In this document: piece after piece, positions 10,623-22,300 of the stretch
Numbering within the stretch: position 1 is the stretch's first letter
Layout of the letters: every line of letters starts with the position of its first letter
Source: Triglochin maritima
Taxonomy: Eukaryota; Streptophyta; Magnoliopsida; Alismatales; Juncaginaceae
Reading direction: 5' to 3'
Assembly: GCA_963682175.1 (NCBI GenBank)
Contig: OY821791.1
Location: 27,774,326 to 27,838,325, forward strand
Length of the DNA stretch: 64,000 nucleotides
Notes under the pieces: generated by a model
What the model was told of the DNA's origin: nothing
Database searches by the model: none
The model's input: only the letters and a program-made list of their open reading frames with translations
Program-made: the position numbers and the translations under genes

Positions 10623-12360
10623 CACAGCTGGAAAAAATGATTATAACATCGGATATTAAGGACGTACAACGTCGGGTTGGCCACTTTGGTAGACCGACGT
10701 GGTAGGTGGGGGAGGTTATATGTGGGTATTATTTCACGTCAATCAAAAATCTGACGTGGTAAACCCCTTAATCATTTTTTTAATTTTAATTTTTTTTTAT
10801 TTTAGACCTTACTACGTCGGTTTCTAGGGAAATCGATGTAGTATTTTTCGTTTTTGTACCCTACAACATTGGTTAAACCAACGTTGTAGACCCCCTACAA
10901 TTATAGACAACCAACCTATTATGGTTTTTTATTTTTCGGTTTTTGTACCCTTAGAAACCAACGTTGTAGACCCCCTACAATGTCGATTTTCTAGATATAA
11001 AAACCCAAACCCAGATCCAACTCTTCTCTCACCTCTCTTCCCCAATCCCTAACCTCAACCCATCTCTTCCTCGTTCCAGCAACTCCTGTTATGACGACGA
11101 CCCTAACGACGAGGAGCTCCGGCGACCGCGTGTAGGCGGGGAGAGGAATCGTCCTCTTCTCCGATTTTCTTCTCTTCTAGGTACACCATCAACCCTAGTT
11201 TAGAGTCTAGGAGGTCAGGAAGGTGAGACGAGGTTGGCCGGAGTGGCGCACGTGGACTGACGTCGTGTGCAGGTCGGTCGGAATCGTGCCGGAGGTGTGC
11301 AGCTGTGTGCAGGCTGGAGCCGCGTGCGGCCATGCGAACCGTGCCACCGCGAGGTGGTGGTGGCTGTCGTCGCGACCGACTGCCTTGGGGCAGTGCTGCC
11401 TGAGGCGGCGGTGGGTTTTGTTGTGTGTATGTTTTGCATGTTAGTCCCTGGTTTGTTTAATATGTGGTGGAATGGTTTTAGTTGAGTAATTTGCATGATA
11501 AATCCTGGAAATTGTTGAAATTGATTAGTTAATATTTAATTGTAATAATTACAGAAGAAACCCTATGATTGAGTTATTTTTGGCTAAATCGTTAAATTGA
11601 TTGGATTAATTGTATTGGAAATCCTGAGATTAATTGTAATTGTTAAATTAATTAATAATCAAAATTAATTGCTGAAAAAATCATGGATTTGTTTGTATTT
11701 GAGTAAATGATTAATATTAGGAAAATTACTATTTTTCCTCTTCAACTTATGAGAATTATGATTTGTCTAGAAATTTTGGTGGGCTTGCACATATACCCTT
11801 GTACCTTTATTTTGGATTTAAAGTTGTACTTTTCTTCATGCTGCTTATATGATTTTATAGTTCGGTTCATGTTATTGCTCTATAACTTGTCGGGGTTGTG
11901 GACCCGTGTTGTTGATGGTAAATTGCATTTACCCCCTTTGCCTAGTGAGACTGTGAGACTGTGAGAATGTGAGAGGTTCATGAAACTGATTGTCCACCCA
12001 CGTTGTTACAAGTGGCCGATGGAGCGCTGCTCACGGACTCACGTGTGTGGTCGAGTAGTGGAGATGACGTGTGAGGCACGTATGACTAGATGTTAGGGTG
12101 TTTCCCTGACTCGCGCATGTCATGTATTTTTTCCTACTCATCTCAGTAGTTATGTAGTAGGATTCAGTATTCTTGTATTTTCCTTTCGCATTGTCTTTTG
12201 ACTTTTACCTTATTTATATTTTATTGAGGCCTCGAGTTGGTTATTTCAGCTAATATCCAGTTTTCGTTTATTTTTAGTGTTGTGATTATTGATATGTCCC
12301 GAGTACAGATTATAGGCGTTACAATAGAAAATCGACGTGGTAGGTTATTTTTTAGAGTCA
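10623..12360. mobile_element. CACTA-derived element with an internal foreign segment
   Basis: It starts CACAGCTGGAAAAAATG, similar to the CACTGCTGGAAA end at 8345. Blocks 10,650-10,990 and 12,325-12,345 carry the CCGACGTGGTAGG / CTACAACGTCGG subterminal repeats. Between about 11,000 and 12,330 lies a different segment: a GC-rich stretch (11,090-11,430) followed by AT-rich, intron-like sequence and ending ...TAGGCGTTACA, which resembles a Tekay-type LTR terminus (GACGTTACA). No right CACTA end was found. Small open frames in the GC-rich part lack recognisable domains and are not called. Confidence 0.45.
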
Positions 12361-13198
12361 AACAATTATATATATATTTATTGAAGTACATATACTTTTT
12401 CCTAGTTAAGGCTCGTGCTCTTGAATACGTTTCCTAACATTCGTAGCTGGGTTTGAAAAGCATCATAATACTACAACAAAGGCTACAAAATTACAACGAT
12501 AAAGGTACACTGTATCTACTGCTTAGAATTCTTGGTACTTCTACTTGATTCTGGAGAACATTATCCTGTCCTATATTGATTTACAGAGGCTAAAAACCAT
12601 AAAAACCAAACTTGAAGATGAAAGTATTAAGGTTTCTTGATTGCAGACATGGGTCATTATCATAAGGAAAAGTCTTTAAGACAACAACACATAATAAGCT
12701 CACAGTGCAGTACTTCACGATGCAATTTAAAATAGAAAATGTTTTACAGAACCAGAATGTAGATGGAAGGGAAAAAAACAACTGATGTTCCAATTTTATT
12801 CTGGGATAATGTATTTTCCCTCCATTGATATAAACAAGATCATGGCGCGTGAGAAACTGGAAACTTCACAAGGGGTTGATGCAAGTTGGAATTGATACCT
12901 AACATCCGTAATAAAACTAATGTTCAGATAGGCAGGATGTGTAGCTCAAGGAGCTCTATATGTGACTGAATTTTGCCAGTAACCAAGTGATCACTCATAG
13001 AATATCCTGACACAAATTTATTTATTTTACTACATTGAACGACTCATCTATTTAATTAAGGATGTCAAAAAATGCCAAATTGTTATACTATTTTATAAAG
13101 AATATGCTACGTTTCATATATTAAAGTGTGTGTGTTACATTAATGAAACTACTTGACACGAAACACCCAGACGATTGGAATTCAAAATTTGTGTACTT
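12361..13198. other. Unassigned single-copy-looking sequence
   Basis: AT-rich sequence with no confident coding region or repeat match within the window. It lies between the CACTA remnant and the exon-like fragment at 13,199, so it could be intron or 3' flank of the interrupted host gene. Confidence 0.3.
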
Positions 13199-13275
13199 CA
13201 AAACATATAAGATCTATGAGCTCTTCTGACCTCTGTAGGTTCCTTATTTGCCTTCTCTGTCGTCCAAAGACTTTC
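13199..13275 (-). pseudogene. Exon-like fragment, downstream half, cut by the Tekay element
   Basis: On the minus strand the reading frame coming from 29,651-29,587 continues here across the 5-bp duplication CTTTC. The two halves read VTVHALDEKARAYYKLE and ESLWTTEKANKEPTEV. The upstream half begins right after an acceptor-like TACTTAG. Codon-like composition and continuity across the insertion site suggest an exon disrupted by the retrotransposon. The gene family is not recognised, and the exon's downstream border is unknown. Confidence 0.4.
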
Positions 13276-15421
13276 TGTAACGTCCCGAAACAGCGGAAGA
13301 TTTAAAATTTCAAAATAACCAACATAACAGACAACTCACGCGGGAACGTCACTAATATATAAATATATAAATCCGGGTGCACCCAAAATACAAGGAGTTT
13401 TCCAAAAGAAGTACAACTACAATACTGATACAATGGAATAGAATACAAGTAGTCGTACGGTCTAGCAACTGCCGAAGAGGATCCGACTCCAAAACGCTCC
13501 GTCCTCGGTCACCACCCACCCGGACCTACTGCGATCCTGAAAAAGATGCAACAACAATGCCTGAGTTTCCAGAAGGAAACCCCGTATGCCAACTCACCTA
13601 TATGCATGCATCACATAATGAACCTATCATAGTAGTAGCATGTCATGGCATCAACAGAAATGGAAAACAGTTCCCCCGAAGGGTAAAACAGGACATCAGT
13701 CCGACAATCAATCATCGGGTCTCCCGAAGAGACCTACTGCAGGCACATGCAGTCTAGCAGCCCGCGACATCGCACCCCCCACACGCGTCTACACTACTCA
13801 AGGGTTCGGCAGGGAGTCTCTGTCACATCTACGCGCCGATAGAAACAGATCTGTAAATCTCAGTGGTCGGGGCCACAGGGACCAACGGGGCCGTCGCCCG
13901 GAAGGTATAACAACATCATCTCGGTAGGTGCCCAGCCGAGGAAAATAACATAGCCGGCACAGCCTCAGCCCAACAATCATCATCGTCGGCACAACCTCGG
14001 CGGCATCACCGGCACAGCATCGGTGGTCCATCACAACGTCCGGCACAACATCGGACGGGTCCAGACCGAAGTCTGCCAGGTCAACGGGCTCCACGAGCCG
14101 CGAACACCAACTGCGCCGCTATAAAAGCAGGACAGCGACCTCCGTAGCCCCAAAGGCCGGTAGTCACCTCACCCAAGGCCAGTTGCGTGCCCGCACAACA
14201 TCATCATACACTGGGATCCGCGATCCCTCAGGCCTGCTACACTACAATGAGTCTAATCAATCATGTCTCAAAAGTCCCACTCCCTACCTGGAGGAGACGC
14301 ATCCCGAACACCCAAACCCTTCCACCCGGCGGTCCCTGGGCAGGCACGCAAGCGCACCCACCGTCACCTCCCGGCTCACGCACAAGGCGAGGACACGGGT
14401 TTCCGTGGACAGAGTTGGCATTCACAACGGGACCCAGGAATTCAGTTCTGAGCAGATTCGGTCGACCGAAATAGTCTAACCGGTCGACCGTTTCCACGAG
14501 GAATTCGGTCGACCGAAAGTCTGAATCGGTAGAACTCACTGCGCAACACTAATTCCCAAACGGTCGAACAAAAGTCTAAAATCGGTCGACCGAACGAGGT
14601 CAAAATCCGGAGTCTGGTCAACAACAAAATTGGGTCTATCGGTCGACCGACTCAGGGTCTCGGTCGACCGAAAACAGACAGGGTCAACCTATTATTCTAA
14701 GTCATATAATCGGTCGAACGCAAACCTCCAACGGTCGAACAACAAACGATCGGTCGAACGAATCATGCAAAACTAACAGGTACACTTAAGTTCCGGTCGA
14801 ACACAACAAGGACCGGTCGAACACAACAACTACCGGTCGACCGCCCCAAGGCATCGTTCGACCGGTGAAGGTTAAAGTCGGGCAAACAGTGCTAAAACGG
14901 TCGACCGCCCGAAGGATCCGGTCGACCGTTGGTCGTCTTCAACCTCGCGCCAGCCGAGGTTCTACGAAGAAACGCGTCGCCGGAGAGGTCTCCGACCTCC
15001 CCCGACTCGACCAACGCATCCCTCACATGAGGGTCAACAAACAAACCACACTAAGGAGCGGCATACCTCGAAAACGCAACGAACCCGCCGGAGCCTCGCT
15101 CGCGCCTCCGTTGCCCCCGGTGATCCTCCTCGCGCGTCAACCTCCGCAAGCCTCACGCCAATGCAACCTCCTCCGCCTGAGCTCGAGCCACTGAGGAAGA
15201 AGATGGGTGCTTGGTGAGGATGAAGGAAAGGAAAGGAGATGGTGTTGGTTGGTTTAAAAGAACCCAAAAACCCTACACCCCAAGCACTCCCCACCATACT
15301 TCCCTTACACCCCACCTTACCTCCATCACTTCACCTCACTACTCACCATACCTCCCTCTCTCCTCCAAGTCAAACCTCACTTAACCCTAATCCAATCCTA
15401 ATCCGGTTTAGGGACATAACA
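13276..15421 (-). repeat. 3' LTR of the Tekay-like element
   Basis: 2146 bp, nearly identical to the split 5' LTR. Because the element runs on the minus strand, this left copy is the 3' LTR. A zone at about 14,455-14,935 holds nine perfect CGGTCGACCG palindromes plus many CGGTCGAAC variants. The GC-rich tail (14,940-15,190) and the T/C-rich start follow. Open frames inside (for example 13,377-13,927 and 14,183-14,479) recur in the other LTR and have no protein features. Confidence 0.93.
14455..14935. repeat. CGGTCGACCG palindrome array in LTR
   Basis: About nine perfect copies of the 10-bp palindrome CGGTCGACCG and at least seven near copies (CGGTCGAAC) occur at irregular 20-80-bp spacing. 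The same array is present at 28,605-29,095 in the 5' LTR, with one small deletion and one small insertion. In element orientation it lies several hundred bases into the LTR, so probably within U3. Confidence 0.85.
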
Positions 15422-15434
15422 ATCCACCCAACTT
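15422..15434 (-). other. Polypurine tract of the Tekay-like element
   Basis: On the minus strand AAGTTGGGTGGAT directly precedes the 3' LTR start (TGTTATGTCCC). This is the expected place for the plus-strand DNA primer. Confidence 0.6.
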
Positions 15435-15463
15435 AAAAGGATTTCGTCCCGAAATCAAAGCAA

Positions 15464-17998
15464 CTACTCACCGAAAAGCTCTGGATACTGCCTTCTGACA
15501 TCCTCCTCGATCTCCCAAGTGGCCTCGCGCTCGCTGTGATGCTGCCACCTGACCTTCACCATCGGGATGGTCCTCCTCCTGAGCTGGTGATCCATGCGAT
15601 CAACAATCTCTACTGGTCTCTCCTCAAGCGACAAGTCCTGCTGAATCTCTGGCACTGCTATCTCAATAACGTGAGTTGGATCTGCAACGTACTTCCTCAG
15701 CATCGATACAAGGAAGACATTATGCAGACCCGAAAACTGTGGCGGCAATGCAATCCTGTAGGCAACCTCCCCAACTCGATCGAGGATCTCAAACGGTCCA
15801 ACATATCTCGGACTGAGCTTCCCCTTCTTCCCAAACCTCATCACACCTCGGGCTGGGGAAATCTTCAGAAACACATGGTCGCCCGCCTCGAAACTCAACA
15901 CCCGTCTGCGTCGATCAGCATAACTCTTCTGCCTGCTCTGTGCTGTGGTCAGTCTCCTCCTGATCACATCAACCTTCTCTGAGTACATCTGCACAATCTC
16001 TGGCCCCACTAACTGCCTCTCGCCCACATCACTCCAGCATACCGGTGATCTGCAAGGCCTCCCGTACAGCGCCTCGTACGGTGCCATCCCAATACTCGAG
16101 TGGTAGTTGTTGTTGTAGGCGAACTCTATCAGTGGCAGGTGCTCATCCCAGTGCCCTGCCCAATCCAGTGTGCATGCTCTGAGCATATCCTCCAGGGTCT
16201 GAATCGTCCTCTCTGACTGACCATCCGTCTGCGGGTGGAACGCTGTGCTGAATCTCAAACGCGTACCCAAAGCCTGCTGCAGACTCCCCCAAAATCTGGA
16301 AGTGAAGCGAGGATCTCGATCGGAGATGATGCTCACTGGCACTCCATGCAACCTGACTATCTCCTCCACGTACAACTTAGCCAGACCCTCCAAAGGTAAT
16401 GTGGTCCTGATCGCTAAGAAATGCGCCGACTTGGTCAGTCGATCGACTATCACCCAAATCGCGTCGTGGAATCTCCTCGTCTTCGGCAAACCCGTGACAA
16501 AATTCATCGTCACGTGCTCCCACTTCCACTCAGGAAGCTCAATACACTGCATCGGTCCTGCTGGCCTCTGATGCTCAATCTTCACCTGCTGGCAGACCAA
16601 GCATCGCTCCACAAACTCTACAATGTCCCTCTTCATGCCCCTCCACCAGAAGTTCCGCTGCAGGTCCTTATACATCTTCGTGCTCCCCGGATGAATGGTG
16701 TATCTAGCTCTGTGTGCCTCCTCCATGATGTCATCTCTCATCCCATCAACCTTCGGCACCCAGATCCGACTCCTGAACCTCAAACCACCATCAACCCCCA
16801 CACTGAAATCTGACCCATCTCTGGAAGCCAACTGTAGCAGACCAGCTAACTCCTCATCCCCAAGCTGAGCCTGCACCACTCGTGAGACAGTCTGCGGCTC
16901 CACCCGAAGCCCAGCAATCACTGCTCCCTCTGAGCCCTCTGTGAACGGCCTCCACTCTGACAAAGCCTCGAGTAGCCTCCACTCCTGGATGCACAGACCC
17001 GCAATAGAAACCTCCACCTTCCTGCTCAGCGCATCTTTAACCGAATTTGCCTTCCCCGGATGATAGGAAATGGTGAAGTCGTAGTCCTTAATGAACTCAA
17101 GCCATCTGCGCTGCCTCATATTCAGCTCCTTCTGCGAGAACAAGTACTTCAGACTCTGATGATCGGTGAAGACCTCGAACTGCTCGCCATACAGATAGTG
17201 CTGCCAGGTCTTCAACGCATGAACTACCGCTGCCAACTCCAGATCATGAGTAGGGTAGTTCTTCTCGTGCACCTTCAACTGCCTCGAAGCGTACGCGACC
17301 ACCTTCCCATGCTGCATCAGAACACAACCCAAGCCTATCCCTGATGCATCACTGTAAATCACGTAGCCTCCACTGCCACTCGGTAGCGTCAGAATAGGTG
17401 TTGTCATCAATCGCCTCTTCAGCTCCTGAAAGCTGTCCTCGCACTTCTGGGACCAAACGAACTTGACGCCCTTCTGCGTCAATGCTGTCAGCGGCGATGC
17501 AAGTCTGGAGAAATCTTGGATAAACCGCCTGTAATACCCTGCCAGACCTATGAAGCTCCTGATCTCCGTCACGCTCGTCGGGGCTCTCCACTGAGTCACT
17601 GCCTCGACCTTCGCCGGATCCACTGATATCCCATCTGCTGACACAATATGCCCCAGAAAAGCCACCTGATCCAACCAAAACTCACACTTCGTGTACTTGG
17701 CATAAAGCTGCTGATCCCTCAAGATGCCAAGCACAATCCTCAGGTGCTCTCGATGCTGCTCCCTGTCAGGCGAGTATACCAAGATGTCATCCACGAACAC
17801 CATGACAAATCTGTCAAGGTACGGCTGGAAGGTCCTATTGATCAGATCCATGAATGCTGCAGGTGCATTCGTCAGTCCAAATGGCATCACCAAGAACTCG
17901 TAGTGGCCGTACCGCGTCCTGAAGGCTGTCTTCTGAACATCTGCCTCCCTGATCCGCAACTGGTGATAACCCGAACGCAGATCGATCTTCGAGAACAC
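15464..17998 (-). pseudogene. Tekay-like pol: RT, RNase H, integrase, chromodomain (stop-interrupted, integrase mutated)
   Basis: 844 open codons on the minus strand form the larger part of a Ty3/Gypsy pol. Visible in order: reverse transcriptase with FVDDILVY near residue 70; RNase H with [10 protein letters not shown] near 215 and TDHQSLKYL near 277; an integrase zinc region (HPG...C..C, ending CLVCQQVK) near 435-475; the integrase core with SDRDPRFTS and [10 protein letters not shown]; and a C-terminal chromodomain-like end with KVRWQHH...EATWEIEE. In the core the phrase normally holding the first catalytic Asp reads TMNFVTGLP (codon 16,502-16,504), i.e. Asn. The frame is continuous with the ORF ending at 18,008, from which it is separated only by an in-frame TAG. 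Confidence 0.93.
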
Positions 17999-18007
17999 TC
18001 TCGCTGT

Positions 18008-19872
18008 CTACAACTGATCAAACAAATCATCAATCCTGGGCAAAGGGTACCGGTTCCGAACGGTAACCTTATTCAGCATCCTGTAGTCAATGCACATCCG
18101 CAATGATCCATCCTTCTTCTTCACGAAGAGCACAGGCGCTCCCCATGGAGAAACACTCGGTCGAATGAACCCGGACTCCATCAACTCCTGCATCTGCTTC
18201 TTCAACTCTGTCAACTCAGCAGGTGCCATCCGATAAGGTGCCTTCGACTGAGGTGTCGTACCCGCAACCAACTCGATGCTGAACTCGACCTCTCGGTGCG
18301 GAGGTAACGCTGGAATCTCTGCTGGAAACACATCCGGAAACTCCTGCACAATCTCTATGTCCTCCAGCCTCCTCGTCTCAGGATCAGAAACAACCAGCGT
18401 GGCCACAAACGCTCTGCATCCCTGCTGTATCAGTCTTTGTGCCTTAACCGCAGACGCAATCAGACGACCTCCTCTGCTCCTCGCACCTCTGATCAGAACA
18501 TCTGGCAAGCCCTCCATCGGAATCAGAATCTTCTTCTCGCGGCAAAAGACTCGCACGTCGTACTGTGACAGCCAGTCCATCCCCAGTATGACGTCGAAGT
18601 CCACCATCGGTAACAAGACCAGATCTGCCGGAAAATCGTGGTCTCCCGAAGCAAATGTGATGCCGGGGAAAAAGCTCCCCACAGTGCCCACCTCACCCAT
18701 GGGCGTGCTGACCTCCAAAACATCAGTCAGCAGCACAGGGGTCCGACCCAACTCGCCAGCAAACTTCTCCGAAATGAAGGAGTGAGTGGCGCCACAATCA
18801 AACAACACACGCGCTACAGAACCAGAAACTGAAAGCGCACCTTCCACGACGGTGTTGGAGTCCCTCGCCTCCTCAGCCTGGATAGTGAAGACTCGCCCGG
18901 TCCTCCTGCTCTGGCCCGGTGGAACAACTGACCGGCTGCCTCCGCCTCTGCCTACTGCTGGTGGTCCTGGCCTCCTGCTCGGCTCTCCCTGCCTCTGAGG
19001 ACAATCACGGACAAAATGTCCCATCTGGCCGCAACCCATACACGCTCCCGTCCTACGGGGACACTCCTGTCCTGGATGGAACCTCCCGCAGTAAGTGCAC
19101 GCTCCTGACTGACGTGCTCCTCCTCCATCGAACCTGAGCCTCTTGCCCGGGTTCCCCGCTCCACGACCAGCTACTCTGCTGCCAGTGCTCACTGGCGCCT
19201 TCCGCGCCTCCTGAATACATTCCCTCTGGTCCTGCTCGATGATCGTAGCATGCTTCACCGCATCTGCAAGGGTCCGCGGCATGCTGTTGATCACCCGAGA
19301 TCGAAGCGGCTGTCTCAGTCCCTTCACGAACTTCCTCGCCCGCTGCTCTGGGGTCACACAAATCTCAGGGCAGTAACGCTCCAAAGCGTTGAACCTGCTG
19401 ATGTAGCTCGTCAGTGTCATGTCCTTCTGCTCCAGCGACATGAACTCCTCCATCTTCTGATCCCTGACATGCTGGGGGAAGTACTGCTCATGAAACACCT
19501 CCAATAACTCCTCCCAGCTCACATCCACACGATCATCAAACAACACTGTGGACGTAGATCTCCACCAGTTGGCGGCCTCGCCATCGAACACGTAGGTGGC
19601 CAGCTCCACCATCCTCTCAGGTGCTACACCAATAGCACGGAAGATCTTCTCCATCCTGAAGACCCAGTCCTCTGCAACCTCTGGGCCCTCCTGCCATCAA
19701 AAGTCCGCGGGTGCTGACGCATGAACCGATCGTGCTCAGCTCCCACTCCGCCCTGGGCGCTCTGAGCTGCCTGACGCTCCAGAAACTCGCCCAACCTGTC
19801 CCACTGAGCACCTGAAGTGTCGTCACTGGGATCACGATCGCGTGGAGAACTCCTCACGCGCCTAGGTGCCAT
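18008..19872 (-). pseudogene. Tekay-like gag-protease-RT N-terminus, broken by a frame change and a nonsense codon
   Basis: The minus-strand reading starts at ATG 19,870-19,872 (MAPRRVRSS). It changes frame near 19,686, consistent with a one-base loss, and then runs open from 19,654 to TAG at 18,008-18,010. Visible parts: capsid region ([35 protein letters not shown]); a CCHC knuckle [14 protein letters not shown] preceded by a second Cys/His cluster; a protease with [12 protein letters not shown] (active-site motif) and ILGMDWLS; and the RT start with [20 protein letters not shown]. The TAG falls between FDQL and TARVFSKID, where the RT frame continues in 15,464-17,998. Gag and pol share one frame, as usual in chromoviruses. 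Confidence 0.92.
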
Positions 19873-19989
19873 CTGTCACCACAACAATCAACAGATAAGC
19901 AACAATGCATGCATGAGCTACGGAACTAATGCATGCCTCTAGCACTACTCCTAAGGGTGGTTCTTTAGACGAAGACACAGGAATCGACC

Positions 19990-20001
19990 GCTCTGATACC
20001 A
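19990..20001 (-). other. tRNA-iMet primer binding site
   Basis: On the minus strand TGGTATCAGAGC lies three bases inside the 5' LTR border (20,005). It is complementary to the 3' end of plant initiator tRNA-Met, the usual primer for Tekay and many other plant LTR elements. Confidence 0.9.
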
Positions 20002-20004
20002 AAT

Positions 20005-21073
20005 TGTAACGTCCCGAAACAGCGGAAGATTTAAAATTTCAAAATAACCAACATAACAGACAACTCACGCGGGAACGTCACTAATATATAAATATATAAA
20101 TCCGGGTGCACCCAAAATACAAGGAGTTTTCCAAAAGAAGTACAACTACAATACTGATACAATGGAATAGAATACAAGTAGTCGTACGGTCTAGCAACTG
20201 CCGAAGAGGATCCGACTCCAAAGCGCTCCGTCCTCGGTCACCACCCACCCGGACCTACTGCGATCCTGAAAAAGATGCAACAACAATGCCTGAGTTTCCA
20301 GAAGGAAATCCCGTATGCCAACTCACCTATATGCATGCATCACATAATGAACCTATCATACTAGTAGCATGTCATGGCATCAACAGAAATGGAAAACAGT
20401 TCCCCCGAAGGGTAAAACAGGACATCAGTCCGACAATCAATCATCGGGTCTCCCGAAGAGACCTACTGCAGGCACATGCAGTCTAGCAGCCCGCGACATC
20501 GCACCCCCCACACGCGGCTACACTACTCAAGGGTTCGGCAGGGAGCCTCTGTCACGTCTATGCGCCGATAGAAACAGATCTGTAAATCTCAGTGGTCGGG
20601 GCCACAGGGACCAATGGGGCCGTCGCCCGGAAGGTATAACAACATCATCTCGGTAGGTGCCCAGCCGAGGAAAACAACATAGCCGGCACAGCCTCGGCCC
20701 AACAATCATCATCGCCGGCACAACCTCGGCGGCATCACCGGCACAGCATCGGTGGTCCATTACAACGTCCGGCACAACATCGGACGGGTCCAGACCGAAG
20801 TCTGCCAGGTCAACGGGCTCCACGAGCCGCGAACACCAACTGCGCCGCTATAAAAGCAGGGCAGCGACCTCCGTAGCCCCAAAGGCCGGTAGTCACCTCA
20901 CCCAACGCCAGTTGCGTGCCCGCACAACATCATCATACACTGGGATCCGCGATCCCTTAGGCCTGCTACACTACAATGAGTCTAATCAATCATGTCTCAA
21001 AAGTCCCACTCCCTACCTGGAGGAGACGCATCCCGAACACCCAAACCCTTCCACCCGGCGGTCCCTGGTCAGG
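20005..21073 (-). repeat. 5' LTR of the Tekay-like element, left piece
   Basis: Aligns with 13,276-14,345 of the 3' LTR with scattered substitutions. It ends ...CCCTGGTCAGG, where the gag-only element inserted; TCAGG (21,069-21,073) is the left target duplication with one mismatch to GCAGG. Confidence 0.93.
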
Positions 21074-22300
21074 TGATGAGAATTAAATTTATACCGCAAG
21101 TGCACGGTGTCAATGAAGACGTGGCAAATACGGGTCGAACACAAGGAGGGAGAGATTTCGTTATTAGTGTGATTTTCGATTAAGGGGAAGAAGGAGAGAA
21201 GAAATAATTGGGTTTTCAGATTTTTGGATTTTAGTTATTTAAAGAAAGAAACAAAAACAATTAAAACTAAAGCAAGAACAAAGAAGTGAATTCCGTTCGG
21301 TGGAGGTTTAGATTTAAGGTTTAGATTAGAGAATTCAGAAACTTATAATAAATCATATTAGTTATGAAGCATTACATGATAAATGATTTAACATAAACTC
21401 AAGTAATCAAAATAGACTAATACGAAATTAAAATAATAACATCTTCTCTTCTCATCACCCTAAATCCGTCACCTCCACCTTTTGGAAAGAGTTAGAAACT
21501 CATGAAGGGAGGAAGAAGGGGTCTTTGAGACATTACAAAAGAAAACTAAAAGTAAGAAATAAAAGACAGAATTTTATTAATGAAAAGAAGAATACAAAAC
21601 TAAGGTTAAGAATAAAAACTAACACCAAAGACTAAGGACCCTTCTAACATCGTTCTCGGGTCTATTTATAGTTGCTACAAGGGATCTAGGTATAATATTG
21701 GAAAGTACACGTGTCCAGACACGACTGGACGAAATTGGAGCACACGGATCGAAACTTGGGCGGCGGAAACGCCGCATATTGCATGTGTGGTGCGGCGGAA
21801 ACGCCGCACAATCTGGCCTGATTTTGTCCGGATTTTGGTTGAATGTTTATGGTATGATTTGATCCTTCTTTGCGCGTCTGGATTGATTCTTTCCATTCTT
21901 TTGAACTCCGGATTAATTCCTTCACATATTTGGAGATATACATTGATTTTTCTATATATTTTCTCCAAGAGAATAAAAGCTACTCGTGATTTGCAATCAG
22001 GTCCTTGACTTTTTGCAGTTAAGTCCCTGGTTACTTTTGTGCTTATGTCCTTGTTCTTTTTGCAATTAGGACTTGAATGCTTTTATGCTTGGATACATTT
22101 CCATTTGTACCCCGATAAACTTGAACTTGGTCTTTATGATAGAAATGAATCTTTTGCACGCGTTTATGCTCGGGATGTGGGTAAATTGCATCCAGGTCCC
22201 TGTATTCTCTAAATAAGACTAAACACATACCTTAGTAGCATTTATTGATGTAAAAGTAATCTAAATGAAAGACATATGATGCAATGTATGCAATGCATCA
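21074..22300 (-). repeat. 3' LTR of the gag-only element
   Basis: 1227 bp, TGATGAGAATTAAA...ATGCAATGCATCA. It contains two GC hairpins (21,760-21,775 and 21,791-21,808) and a tail with 'caggtccttgac', 'ttaagtccctgg' phrases. Open frames on both strands recur in the other LTR and are not genes. Confidence 0.93.
21760..21808. repeat. Paired GC stem-loops in the 3' LTR
   Basis: GCGGCG-GAAA-CGCCGC (21,760-21,775) and TGCGGCG-GAAA-CGCCGCA (21,791-21,808) are perfect stems of six and seven base pairs with four-base loops, 15 bp apart. Confidence 0.85.

Noticed and set aside
11103..11496. GC-rich overlapping frames that could be a first exon
   Set aside because: No recognisable domain, frames open on both strands, and the segment is enclosed by CACTA repeats. 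Possible captured sequence, but not supportable as a gene.
13377..14479. Several open frames of 95-126 codons on both strands in the Tekay LTR
   Set aside because: They recur in the other LTR copy (20,106-21,076), overlap one another on opposite strands, and show no protein motif. They reflect GC-rich LTR sequence.
15536..18106. Plus-strand frames opposite the Tekay pol (up to about 150 codons)
   Set aside because: Antisense shadows of a well-supported minus-strand polyprotein.
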